35,839 nucleotides of DNA from an uncultured Granulicella sp. GTDB lineage: Bacteria > Acidobacteriota > Terriglobia > Terriglobales > Acidobacteriaceae. A program made the translations under genes and the position numbers. Shown here piece after piece: positions 1 to 7,681 of the stretch. The notes below the pieces were generated by a model that did not search any database, was not told the DNA's origin, and worked only from the letters and a program-made list of their open reading frames with translations. The DNA lies in assembly GCA_937873265.1 (NCBI GenBank), contig CALMVL010000220.1, forward strand, positions 1-35,839, written 5' to 3'. Within the stretch, counting starts at the first letter, position 1, and each line of letters starts with the position of its first letter.

Positions 1-6
1 CCCTGC

Positions 7-1452
7 TCACATGGCGCCTGAGCCACGCATTACGGCCGGAATCGTCTGGACAAGAATCTTCACATCAAGCCACAGCGACCAGCGGTCGATATAGTCGATA
101 TCCAGCTCCATCCAGCGATCAAAGCCAATCGACGAGCGGCCATTCACCTGCCACAGGCAGGTAATGCCGGGCTTAACAGAGAACCGCCGGCGGTGCCAGT
201 CTTCGGAGAAGCCGCGGTAGTCGCGCAGAGGAAGAGGTCGGGGGCCGACGAGGCTCATGTCGCCAAGCCAAACGTTGAAGAGCTGCGGGAGTTCGTCGAG
301 GCTGGTCTTGCGCAGAAAGCTGCCGATGGGGGTGATCCGGGGATCCTTATCGAGTTTAAAGGTGGGTCCCTTGGATTGATTGAGGTGCTCAACCGCTGCC
401 ATGAGCTTTTCTGCGTCGATGACCATGGTGCGAAACTTGTGGATGCGGAAGCGGCGCTTGCCGCGACCGAGGCGCTCCTGATTGAAAAAGATGGGTCCGG
501 GCGAGGTGATGCGGATCGCCATGGCGATGGCGAGAAGGACGGGAGAGGCGACCAGAATCGCGAGCGAAGAGACAAGCAGATCCAGCAGGCGCTTGATCAG
601 GAGACTCCAGGAGCTGTAGGGCACCTCGATGACGTCCTGGAGCTTGTGGGCCGGCGGAATACCGCTGCCGGCAACCGCCTCCTGCGCGCTGAAAAGGTTC
701 CCGTCGTAACGGACGAGGATGCCCTGCTCGCGGCACCAGTCGACGATCTGTTGCGAAAACTGGTAGGAGGAAGCGATGGGAAGGGCGAGTATGACCTCGT
801 CGATGGCGTGGGTGCGGATCTGCTCGAGGACTCCGGCGCTGCCGCCCCCGAGCAGCTTCTCCTTGTAACGGGCAGGGGCGTCGTCAAAGTGCCAGTGGTC
901 GTCGATGAAGCCGACCAGCCGGCAGCCGAAGGAGCGGTGCTCGAGGTTCTGGGCGAGGGCGACGGCGCGACGGTTCGTGCCGATGATGAGGACGTTCCGA
1001 AGATTGCGGTTATGTTGGTGAAACTTGTTTAGGATCAGCTTGCCAATGGCTCGGGTGACCACCAGCACGACAAAGGTAACCGCCCAAAACACCAGAAGTT
1101 CGAGAACAAAGAAGCGACCTGGGGTGAACAGCCCCCAGCGGGTAACGCAAAGCCAGCAACCCGCCCAGAACGTGACACAGGTAACGCCGAGGGCGAGCGC
1201 GGCAACCTGGTCGCGAAAGCGCGTCATGCGGTAGGAGCGATACGCTCCCGAGAACACCATGGAGTAGTGCCAGGCGAGCCCGAGGACAGCAGTGATCAGA
1301 AGCTGGCGCAGCGGGTGATGCAGAGTCAGGACGTCTTCGCCCCAGAGCGGCTGGTAAAGAATCGCGGAGGCGACTAAGAAGCTGCCGCCGCAGATGACCA
1401 GATCCGTCAGCATCCAAATTTCGAGTAAGGTTCTCCTGGTAATATGCGTCAT
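7..1452 (-). CDS. Undecaprenyl-phosphate sugar phosphotransferase (WcaJ/WbaP-type priming enzyme)
   Basis: This is the likely priming enzyme of the polysaccharide pathway. It would transfer a hexose-1-phosphate from a nucleotide sugar to undecaprenyl phosphate at the inner membrane. The 481 residues show four N-terminal membrane segments (about 10-33, 48-70, 83-102, 114-133), a Rossmann-like CoA-binding-type domain (VLIIGTN at 154-160) and a fifth hydrophobic segment (about 286-314). The C-terminal bacterial sugar transferase domain has [14 protein letters not shown] at 317-330, HKFRTM at 338-343, LDELPQ with the acidic pair D386/E387, and SLVGPRP at 400-406. Length and order match full-length polyisoprenyl-phosphate hexose-1-phosphate transferases. 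The ATG at 1452 is preceded by GAGG about 8 nt upstream. It is the last gene of the minus-strand operon, 35 nt after the P-loop gene. The sugar specificity cannot be read from the sequence. Confidence 0.93.
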   Translation of the reverse strand: MTHITRRTLLEIWMLTDLVICGGSFLVASAILYQPLWGEDVLTLHHPLRQLLITAVLGLAWHYSMVFSGAYRSYRMTRFRDQVAALALGVTCVTFWAGCWLCVTRWGLFTPGRFFVLELLVFWAVTFVVLVVTRAIGKLILNKFHQHNRNLRNVLIIGTNRRAVALAQNLEHRSFGCRLVGFIDDHWHFDDAPARYKEKLLGGGSAGVLEQIRTHAIDEVILALPIASSYQFSQQIVDWCREQGILVRYDGNLFSAQEAVAGSGIPPAHKLQDVIEVPYSSWSLLIKRLLDLLVSSLAILVASPVLLAIAMAIRITSPGPIFFNQERLGRGKRRFRIHKFRTMVIDAEKLMAAVEHLNQSKGPTFKLDKDPRITPIGSFLRKTSLDELPQLFNVWLGDMSLVGPRPLPLRDYRGFSEDWHRRRFSVKPGITCLWQVNGRSSIGFDRWMELDIDYIDRWSLWLDVKILVQTIPAVMRGSGAM

Positions 1453-1487
1453 TGCTTTACCTCTTCAAACTATCTAGGCGAGCAGAA

Positions 1488-2159
1488 TTACAGCAACCGG
1501 TAGAGCTTCTCCGGAATGGGAAAGATTCTGTCGAGGAGCACGGCTCCGAGCAGCGGGATCTCGGCGGCGGTCATTTGGGCGCGAACGGCTTCGATTGCGG
1601 CCCTCCGTGTGTGAGATGCGCGAACGATCAAGGCGACGCCGTCAAGCTGATCGGCCAACGACAGGATTTCAGGATAGTGGAGCAAGTTGTCTGTATGAAG
1701 AATCACGAGATCGCCGGCGGAGCGCAGGTCGGCTAGTCGCTTTTCGATCGCGTCTCCGAAGTGTTCCGTGCCGGAGTTCCGATCGAAGTACTCGAGGAAG
1801 TAGTCCGGCGTCTGCTGGCGGCGCAGGGAAAACTGATCAAGGGAGAGCGTCGGGCTGGGAGCGGCGCCCAGGAAGAGGATGTGGACACTCCGACCGCGGG
1901 CAGCCATCGCCGCTCCAACGCCGGCCGCGAGCCAACGGGACGACGTGGGGCCGTCGCCGATCTCGCCGAGCAGGACCGAACGTCGCGTTTCGCCTTCCTT
2001 GGTGAGAAAAAGAGCGTGCGTGAGGCGTTCGACCTCGGCGCGCGTCTCGTGGGTGAGAGAAGTGAGCAGCGCGTAGGACGATGTCTGTGCAGGAGTCGCA
2101 TTCGCCGCGGAGTGCTCAAGCTTCTTCGCTTCAAATAGCTCGGTCGCGCTTACCGTCAT
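1488..2159 (-). CDS. Degenerate BY-kinase/CpsD-like P-loop protein (copy A)
   Basis: This 223-residue protein has the fold pattern of a CpsD/Wzc-type bacterial tyrosine autokinase domain but lacks its catalytic motifs. Where the family has a Walker A (PxEGKST), this protein has EIGDGPTSS at 66-74, with no lysine. The Walker A' aspartates that follow the next strand are replaced by LFLGAA (95-100). The Walker B strand is recognisable as DLVILHTDNLL (150-160), followed by the family-like stretch DGVALIVRASHTRR (173-186). The C-terminus carries no tyrosine cluster and ends FPIPEKLYRLL. Its ATG overlaps the wzz stop codon (ATGA), implying translational coupling, so it probably partners that Wzz at the membrane. 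It is unlikely to be an active kinase. A scaffold role is inference. Confidence 0.72.
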   Translation of the reverse strand: MTVSATELFEAKKLEHSAANATPAQTSSYALLTSLTHETRAEVERLTHALFLTKEGETRRSVLLGEIGDGPTSSRWLAAGVGAAMAARGRSVHILFLGAAPSPTLSLDQFSLRRQQTPDYFLEYFDRNSGTEHFGDAIEKRLADLRSAGDLVILHTDNLLHYPEILSLADQLDGVALIVRASHTRRAAIEAVRAQMTAAEIPLLGAVLLDRIFPIPEKLYRLL

Positions 2160-3616
2160 GACGAACCCCCCTCCAGGTAGATTTGACGGCCGAATCGACC
2201 AAGAACAGGCATGTGAAGGCCATCAGCCAACTCTGCGGTGGTGCGCACGGTGGGATCGAAGAGATCGAAGAGGAACGCGGCTCCCAGGCTCAGGACGCCG
2301 CCCACGAATAGGGTAGCAGCAAGCACCGCGGGGAGCGGGTTCTGCCGCAATGCAGGAGCCGCGGGTTGCTGAACGATGGCGACATTGAGGATCCCGTTCC
2401 TGTCGAGGGCGGTGGTCATTCGTGCCTGCTCGAGCTTATCCACGTAGAGCTGGTACTGGCTCTGCTCGGTTTTCACGTCGCGCAGAAGAGCGTCCTGGGT
2501 GATGTCCTTTTCGGCGAGGTCCTCGGCGGAGAGTTGCAGGCCGGAGGTCGAGGTGGCGAGCTGCGCCTGCTTGGCGCGCAGGCCGCTCAGTTCCGCGCGA
2601 ACCTTGTTCAGGTCCGCCTGGAGAGCGAGGCGGGTCGGATTCACTCCGGAGGCATTCAGCCGAACCGGCGCCTGGCTTTGCGCGTCGATCATCCCCTGCG
2701 CCGTGGCGATCTCGCGATCAACATCCTGCACAAGGCGATAGTGCTCGTCGTATTTATTCAGCAGCTCCTGCCGGCGGAGTTGCAGCGTCAGCAGGGTGCC
2801 CTTGATCTGCTGCAGCAGCTGCGGGTTATCGCTCGCCGAACTGTCGGTCGCAATGCGCTCCGGCTGCCGGAGCAGTTCGCCGGAGATGACCTTGGCCCGG
2901 GCCTGCGCGTCCGCAATCGCGGCCTCGGTGTCGAGGCGCTGCTGGCCGGCGTCCTTCATCTGTCGCACCGTGAGGTCGCGCTCAAGGTCGGCGGAGACGA
3001 CACCCGTTTTTCGGGTGAAGGCGGCGAGCCGGTCCTCGGCGGCTTCTAAGGCGCTCTTGTGCTGGGCGACCTGCTGCTCGAAAAAGCTGACCTGGAAGTC
3101 CCGGCCGGGCATGTCGCGCTGATTGGCGAGGAAACGCGCTCCCAGGATCGCGAGAACGCGTTGGGCCTGCTCGGGGCTGGTCCCCTCATACCGGGCGGAG
3201 ATCAGGTCGGTCTTCGGAACCGGTGAAATGTCGATGTTTTTCTGCAACTTGCGAACTGCTCTTGCGACCTGGACCGGGGTGGCGCGACTGGGGGCCAGGC
3301 CGGCGTCGACAACCACCGCCTTCAGCAGATCTTCACCCTTGAGCAACTCCACCTGCGAGTTGATCTCCTCCTCCGTGACGCTGAGCGCCATCAACTCCGG
3401 GTTGCTGTTCTGGCCGGTGGTGACAACCGGATCGACGCGCTCCTTGCGCACCAGGATCTTCATCTCGGATTGGTACTTGGGCCGGAACTGGCCGGACAAC
3501 AGGAAGCCGGCGACCACAAGAAGGAAGCAGACCAGAAACACCGCGCGCTGCCGGAAGACGCGGGCGACCACCTCTCGGCGGGTCGGAAGAAGCGATTTGG
3601 ATTCAAGCAGATACAT
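2156..3616 (-). CDS. Wzz/GumC-type polysaccharide co-polymerase (copy A)
   Basis: This inner-membrane chain-length determinant is of the GumC class. From the chosen ATG it has 486 residues: a first membrane segment at about 22-40, a large periplasmic region rich in heptad-like helices (about 150-410), and a second membrane segment at about 429-451. A short cytoplasmic tail follows, with a PVLGRFGR stretch typical of the end of Wzz before the kinase domain. The open frame extends upstream to 3757 into the preceding gene. The ATG at 3616, giving MYLLESKSLLPTRR, is preferred because it begins just before the Wzz N-terminal pattern. No good ribosome site precedes it, so coupling to the upstream wza, 34 nt away, is likely. 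The kinase domain is not fused but encoded by the next, overlapping gene. Confidence 0.9.
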   Translation of the reverse strand: MYLLESKSLLPTRREVVARVFRQRAVFLVCFLLVVAGFLLSGQFRPKYQSEMKILVRKERVDPVVTTGQNSNPELMALSVTEEEINSQVELLKGEDLLKAVVVDAGLAPSRATPVQVARAVRKLQKNIDISPVPKTDLISARYEGTSPEQAQRVLAILGARFLANQRDMPGRDFQVSFFEQQVAQHKSALEAAEDRLAAFTRKTGVVSADLERDLTVRQMKDAGQQRLDTEAAIADAQARAKVISGELLRQPERIATDSSASDNPQLLQQIKGTLLTLQLRRQELLNKYDEHYRLVQDVDREIATAQGMIDAQSQAPVRLNASGVNPTRLALQADLNKVRAELSGLRAKQAQLATSTSGLQLSAEDLAEKDITQDALLRDVKTEQSQYQLYVDKLEQARMTTALDRNGILNVAIVQQPAAPALRQNPLPAVLAATLFVGGVLSLGAAFLFDLFDPTVRTTAELADGLHMPVLGRFGRQIYLEGGSS

Positions 3617-3650
3617 AAGAATCGTAGCGAGTGCGATTGCTTTGCAGGGG

Positions 3651-4334
3651 TTAGGGAGTGATAAACGCTCCGGCGGAGGGTGTTGGGATATAGGGCTTGA
3701 TCTTGGAGGCCTTGTTCTGAGGGACGTAAATGATGTCGCCCGGCAGCACGCGAACATCCTCCGTAGTCGACTTCGGCTTAAGCAGGTCCGCCACGTTTAC
3801 CACGTGGGACTCATAGGTTCCATCGCCCTGCGGACGAAAGATGACCACCTGTTTCTTGCTCGCGCGCTCATTCAAAAGGCCCCCGGCTTCCGACAGCGCT
3901 TGCATCAGTGTGACCTCGCTGCGGAGCTCATATCGTCCAGGGTGGCCAACCTCGCCGCTGGCATAAAACGACGGCTTGAAGAAGTCCTTGAGAACGATGG
4001 TGACGTTTGGTTTGTTGAGGATGCCGGTATACGCCTGCGCGATGCCGGCTTGCAGCTCCGTGACGGTCTTGCCGGCGGCCTGGATACGTCCAACCTCCTT
4101 CAACTGCACGTACCCGTCAGGCTGAACCGTAAGCGTCTGGTTGTACTCCGGGGAAAACGCCAGCTGGACGTCGAGAACGTCGCTGAGGTGAATGTGGTAC
4201 GCCTGGCGTGCGCAGAGATCGCTGCCTGGCGGCGTGCAGGGTGCCTCGGCCGTCGGGTTCTGGCCGTGAGCGGCAAGGGACGCCGCGACCCACACCAGGC
4301 ATACGGTGACGGCATGTTTGGGAAGGCTACGCAT
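3651..4334 (-). CDS. Wza-type polysaccharide export protein, single SLBB (copy A)
   Basis: This is a periplasmic/outer-membrane polysaccharide export protein of the Wza/poly-export family. The 227 residues start with a signal peptide (about 1-25, ending AASLAAHGQ) with no lipobox cysteine, so it is probably not a lipoprotein, unlike classical Wza. The Poly_export domain is seen as YHIHLSDVLDVQL, YNQTLTVQPDG and the following helix. One SLBB domain follows (ASGEVGHPGRYEL, then LMQALSEAGG, ending in LPGDIIYVPQ). At this length it is a minimal family member. The ATG at 4334 has GAGGAG four bases upstream, and the start overlaps the pilZ stop by 8 bp (ATGCGTAG), giving strong translational coupling. 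A paralogue lies at 13533-14249. Confidence 0.9.
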   Translation of the reverse strand: MRSLPKHAVTVCLVWVAASLAAHGQNPTAEAPCTPPGSDLCARQAYHIHLSDVLDVQLAFSPEYNQTLTVQPDGYVQLKEVGRIQAAGKTVTELQAGIAQAYTGILNKPNVTIVLKDFFKPSFYASGEVGHPGRYELRSEVTLMQALSEAGGLLNERASKKQVVIFRPQGDGTYESHVVNVADLLKPKSTTEDVRVLPGDIIYVPQNKASKIKPYIPTPSAGAFITP

Positions 4335-4758
4335 AGTGCTCCTCGAACACACGATCTTCGGAGGCGAAGGGCGCCGCTTCTATTGTCGCCTGAGTTGCCA
4401 TCACTGCGAAGCCAATCTGCTGAGCATCGGCATCGTGTTCCTCGTGGCGGACCACGCGGCCTTCGACACGCAGGACGCGCTCGCCGGACGGGCTCGCGGC
4501 GAACTCGGTGCCTACTTCCTCGAAATCCCAGTTCAGGTCGATCTCGACCAGAATGGCCGCGCCAACACCTGGAGCCCCGGCGGCGACGATCGAGACCCCA
4601 CCCGAGCTGACGTTGCGCGTAGTGCCATAGCCGAAGTTCAGATCGCCCCCGTAACAGGTCCACCAAAAACGGCAGGACGAGTGGATCTGGAAGCGGGTAC
4701 GCAGCCGGATCGCTGATTCGGCTGAAAGGCTCCTCTCGGCAATTGGACTCGTCTGCAT
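4327..4758 (-). CDS. PilZ-domain protein, probable c-di-GMP receptor for polysaccharide export
   Basis: This small cytosolic protein (143 residues from the ATG at 4758) has the two c-di-GMP-binding signatures of PilZ domains. RLRTR matches RxxxR, and about 28 residues later NVSSGG matches [D/N]xSxxG. The strand pattern that follows (ILVEIDL, then a GRVVRHEE strand and IGFAV) is typical of the PilZ barrel. It is the first gene of the minus-strand export operon and its stop overlaps the wza start, so its expression is tied to export. The natural inference is that c-di-GMP controls production or export of the polymer. The frame is open further upstream to about 5004, but the upstream residues look non-coding. 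The start is uncertain because only a weak AGG lies about 11 nt before it. Confidence 0.75.
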   Translation of the reverse strand: MQTSPIAERSLSAESAIRLRTRFQIHSSCRFWWTCYGGDLNFGYGTTRNVSSGGVSIVAAGAPGVGAAILVEIDLNWDFEEVGTEFAASPSGERVLRVEGRVVRHEEHDADAQQIGFAVMATQATIEAAPFASEDRVFEEHYA

Positions 4759-4903
4759 CGGGATGATACCTGTGGAAAAGAGTAGAAGGGACCCGGAACG
4801 GCAGCAATGAACAGGACGGCTCGGAGCATTTCTTCTCATCCTCGGCAAAGGTCGCCAACGGGCAATCACCCACGCACCGCAAATCGGCAAACTCCGTCGG
4901 AAA

Positions 4904-4994
4904 TTCCCTGTATCGGGAACTATTTTCTCTAAGTGGGAATATTCGCCCATTTCTAAGTCGATCCCAGCGAAATTGCCTATCTTCCCAGCGGGAA
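4904..4994. promoter_or_regulatory. Cluster of TTCCC/GGGAA inverted repeats in a divergent promoter region
   Basis: The roughly 515-bp gap between the divergent pilZ and beta-helix genes holds three short inverted repeats. TTCCC-N6-GGGAA lies at 4904-4919, GGGAATATTCGCCC (with the palindrome GAATATTC) at 4935-4948, and TTCCCAGCGGGAA at 4982-4994. TCTAAGT also occurs twice (4928 and 4952), 24 bp apart. The arrangement looks like operator sites for a dimeric regulator shared by the two divergent units. The regulator is unknown; the LuxR-type gene at 6766 is a candidate. The rest of 4759-5274 shows nothing else I recognise, and no confident -35/-10 pair was found. Confidence 0.35.
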
Positions 4995-5274
4995 CCTGCC
5001 CCATCCGTGTGATTTTCTTGTTTGTCTCACTTCTGTAAATTCCTTCTCAGAAGCACTGAGTTCAGCCGGGCGGAGAGCTTGGGTTGTTATAGGATGTCGC
5101 TTATCAACCAACCGTCAGCTGATTTTTCGCTGTCACCGCGAGGGCAGTTAGATACTGCTCTTATCGCTTTGATGGCTTTTCAGCAAGTCCATCCGCTTCA
5201 CGACCTGTGACGCAGGACTAGGACCTGGTATTACGACGCACAAACGTTTGCTTTCAATAAAACGGGGGGGAAGT

Positions 5275-6528
5275 ATGCAATTTACCAAGATTGTTGGATG
5301 GATGGCGGTGTTGTTGCCCATGCCATGCTTTGCGACCACTTACTACGTTTCGAACTCCGGATCTGACGCGCACGTGGGAACAAACCCGAGTGCGCCCTGG
5401 GCCACGATCAACAAGGTGAACCACACCAAGCTGCAGCCCGGCGACACCGTATTCTTCGAACGGAGCAACACCTGGGCCGAACAGATCGAGGCGCAGCAAT
5501 CAGGGACAGCCGAAGCGCCGATCACCTATGCTGCCTATGGGAACGGCCAGACGCCCATCATCACCGGATCGGGAGTACGTTCGTTCGGCATCAACATCCC
5601 TCACCTGAACTACGTCAGCGTGAAGCAGCTGGCTTTCACCGAAGCGCAGCGCGGAATCAACATCAGCAACTCGAATAACATCCTTATCCAGCAGTGCCAG
5701 GCCTACCGCAACTCGGACCTCGGCATCAGCATCAGCGGAACGAGCGCGTCCAACCTTAATATCGGCAACAACGCCGTGTTCAGCAACGTCAACGGCGGCA
5801 TCGTCGACTTCGCGGATGGCGACACCATCCTGATTGACGCCAATCTGGTTCACGACAATGTCAGCTCGACGGCTGCCTTCGGCGCCGGCATCCGCGTGGT
5901 TGGATACTCCGACACGACCCGGCCGACCCACGTTCACGTGATCAACAACACCGTGTACCGAAACGGCTTCGCGGGCTCGAGCCAGTACAACACCGGCAAC
6001 GGCATGCATCTGGACACGATGGGCGACGGTCTGTTGGTCTCCGGCAACACGGTCTATGGCAACGAGCAGTTCGGCATCCAGGTGGAGTGGTCCGGCACGA
6101 GCGGAACGCACCAGGTTCTCAACAACACCACCTACGACAATAACTCGCTTGGTCTGGTGATCTACCGACGGAGCTGGAATGTCCTGGCGACCGGAAACGT
6201 CTCCTACGGCAACCTGGAAAACTGCGTGGTCTGGGGCGAGTACGGCGGCAATGATCCAGTCGGTATGCACAACAACGTGTTCTCCGATAACTGGTGCTAT
6301 GCGCCGAAGGCCGGCGGCATCAGCTTCTCCGTGGCGTGGGGTGCGAACAACGACGGCGTCGACGGATCCGGGAACGTGTACCAGGGCAACTGCCTCGGCG
6401 CGGATGGACCAAATCACTTCCAGTACGGAAGCAGCTATCTCGCGACCTCGAAGGCGCTCGTGGCGGCCTCTGCCGGAGCCGTCTCAACGAACTGCTCGGC
6501 GAAGGAACTGGCGGCGGAACAGCAGTAG
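5275..6528 (+). CDS. Secreted right-handed beta-helix repeat protein
   Basis: This 417-residue protein has a signal peptide (about 1-20, cleavage after PMPCFA) and an N-terminal cap typical of DUF1565/parallel beta-helix proteins (TYYVSNSGSDA then PWATINKVN). Repeated Asn-rich coils follow (NNNVF, NNTVYRNG, SGNTVYGNE, NNTTYDNN), as in pectate-lyase-like solenoids. Such proteins bind or cleave acidic polysaccharides. No lyase catalytic set is evident, so activity is unproven. The ATG at 5275 is chosen because the signal peptide begins there and a G7 run followed by AAG (5264-5273) forms the ribosome site. It stands alone, diverging from the export operon and ending at a hairpin. Its cap motif recurs in the large protein at 21547-24738, suggesting a shared substrate such as the exported polymer. 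Confidence 0.85.
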   Translation: MQFTKIVGWMAVLLPMPCFATTYYVSNSGSDAHVGTNPSAPWATINKVNHTKLQPGDTVFFERSNTWAEQIEAQQSGTAEAPITYAAYGNGQTPIITGSGVRSFGINIPHLNYVSVKQLAFTEAQRGINISNSNNILIQQCQAYRNSDLGISISGTSASNLNIGNNAVFSNVNGGIVDFADGDTILIDANLVHDNVSSTAAFGAGIRVVGYSDTTRPTHVHVINNTVYRNGFAGSSQYNTGNGMHLDTMGDGLLVSGNTVYGNEQFGIQVEWSGTSGTHQVLNNTTYDNNSLGLVIYRRSWNVLATGNVSYGNLENCVVWGEYGGNDPVGMHNNVFSDNWCYAPKAGGISFSVAWGANNDGVDGSGNVYQGNCLGADGPNHFQYGSSYLATSKALVAASAGAVSTNCSAKELAAEQQ

Positions 6529-6549
6529 CGAGTTACCAAAGGGAGAGGC

Positions 6550-6576
6550 GAGGGGCGACTCACACAGTCGCCCCTC
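6550..6576 (+). terminator. Strong hairpin, probable terminator of the beta-helix gene
   Basis: GAGGGGCGACT (6550-6560) and AGTCGCCCCTC (6566-6576) form a perfect 11-bp stem around the loop CACAC, 21 bases after the stop codon. There is no U-tract downstream, so it may act as a stabilising 3' hairpin as much as an intrinsic terminator. A second small hairpin, GGGGC-TGT-GCCCC, follows at 6602-6614. Confidence 0.7.
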
Positions 6577-6765
6577 CCGCCTTGTGCGAGAAGCTGGGGA
6601 GGGGGCTGTGCCCCAACCCGAATCCGGCAGCAAGGCGTCACCTCGTGTGAGGTATGTCGCTGTGGAATCAGCAACTCTCATTTGACACACGATTTCTCGA
6701 GCTGGTACGGTTGAAACGCAGAGACCGGGCGTCTTCTGCCACAGCCCCAAGGGGCGGGAGGAAAC

Positions 6766-7551
6766 ATGGCGGAGGGAACTGCAAGATTGACCGATCGACC
6801 GGTAAACCTGGTGCTGGTAAATCTGGCAGAGATCACCGCCGATCTGCTGCGGGGGGCCCTGGAAGATCATCGCGACATCCGAATCGTCGGCAGCATCAGA
6901 GCCGCGACGGAGTTGCAGCGCGTCCTTCGCGGCGGGTCGCCGGATGTGGCGCTGGTGGGCGCCGGCTCCGGCAAGGAAAACGAGACCGCGGTTCTGCTGA
7001 TCGAGCAGATCTCGGCGGCCTTCCCTTCCGTTCGACAGATCGTCTTTGCTCAGCAGATGGAGAACGAAGATGTCGTCGCGTTTTTTCGTGCGGGCGCGCG
7101 CGGTCTGATCTGCAGCGCAAATACCCGCCTGGCGCTGCTGGTTAAGTCGATCCGGTGCGTAGCCATGGGACAGATCTGGGCCAATTCGGAACAGCTCGAC
7201 CAGCTCGTGCGGTCGCTCTCCCTGCCGCGTTCGATCAATATCGTCAACCAGCTCGGCGACTCGATTCTGAGTAAACGGGAGGAGCAGGTGCTGCACCTGC
7301 TCGCGGATGGACTCAGCAACCGTGAGTTGGCCAAGGCGCTTTCGCTCAGCGAGCACACCGTCAAAAATCATCTGTTTCGCATCTTCGATAAGCTCGGGGT
7401 TTCCAGCAGAATCGAAGCGGTGTTGTATGCCGTGAGCCAGCGAGAGCAGAGGCTTGCCGGAAGTAGACCAGGGGAGATGGGAAATCGACCGAAGAGCGAC
7501 GAGATGCGGGACCGCGGCTTATCGTCCAAGGCGCACTCGAAATACGCATAG
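6766..7551 (+). CDS. LuxR/NarL-type regulator with a phosphorylation-dead receiver domain
   Basis: This is a DNA-binding regulator of 261 residues. The C-terminal LuxR helix-turn-helix (about 165-225) is intact: LSKREEQVLHLLADGLSN, then REL, then LSLSEHTVKNHLFRIFDKLGV. The N-terminal 15-150 follows the receiver fold but lacks the signature residues. The acidic pair after strand 1 is VNL (18-20), the phospho-aspartate strand reads DVALVGAG (60-67), and the conserved Thr/Ser and Lys positions read VFAQ (93-96) and ICSAN (115-119). It should therefore not be switched by a histidine kinase. It may respond to a ligand, protein partner or its own level. GGAGGAAAC precedes the ATG. It lies between export genes and glycosyltransferases, suggesting local control. 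The C-terminal 30 residues are low in structure and unassigned. Confidence 0.85.
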   Translation: MAEGTARLTDRPVNLVLVNLAEITADLLRGALEDHRDIRIVGSIRAATELQRVLRGGSPDVALVGAGSGKENETAVLLIEQISAAFPSVRQIVFAQQMENEDVVAFFRAGARGLICSANTRLALLVKSIRCVAMGQIWANSEQLDQLVRSLSLPRSINIVNQLGDSILSKREEQVLHLLADGLSNRELAKALSLSEHTVKNHLFRIFDKLGVSSRIEAVLYAVSQREQRLAGSRPGEMGNRPKSDEMRDRGLSSKAHSKYA

Positions 7552-7567
7552 GCAGCCGTCGACCTGC

Positions 7568-7609
7568 CTAGATTCCCTCATCTAGTTTCCCTGCCCTAAA
7601 TTCCTGATC
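7568..7609. repeat. Three tandem imperfect 14-bp repeats
   Basis: CTAGATTCCCTCAT, CTAGTTTCCCTGCC and CTAAATTCCTGATC lie head to tail (7568-7581, 7582-7595, 7596-7609) in the 130-bp gap between the convergent LuxR-type and GT26 genes. The core TTCCCT also occurs in the inverted repeats at 4904-4994. No hairpin terminator is obvious in this gap. The function is unknown; a regulator-binding array or a simple tandem duplication are both possible. Confidence 0.45.
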
Positions 7610-7681
7610 GAGCCGATCCCTGTCTGGGTGGTCCCTCGCTCCCATGTGCGTCAGGTTCACGATGTATGGAAACAGGAGAGG

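Noticed and set aside
3123-4610. A 495-codon plus-strand open frame opposite wzz, wza and pilZ
   Set aside because: Arg/Ser-rich composition and no recognisable motif; the minus-strand genes show family motifs and coupled starts.
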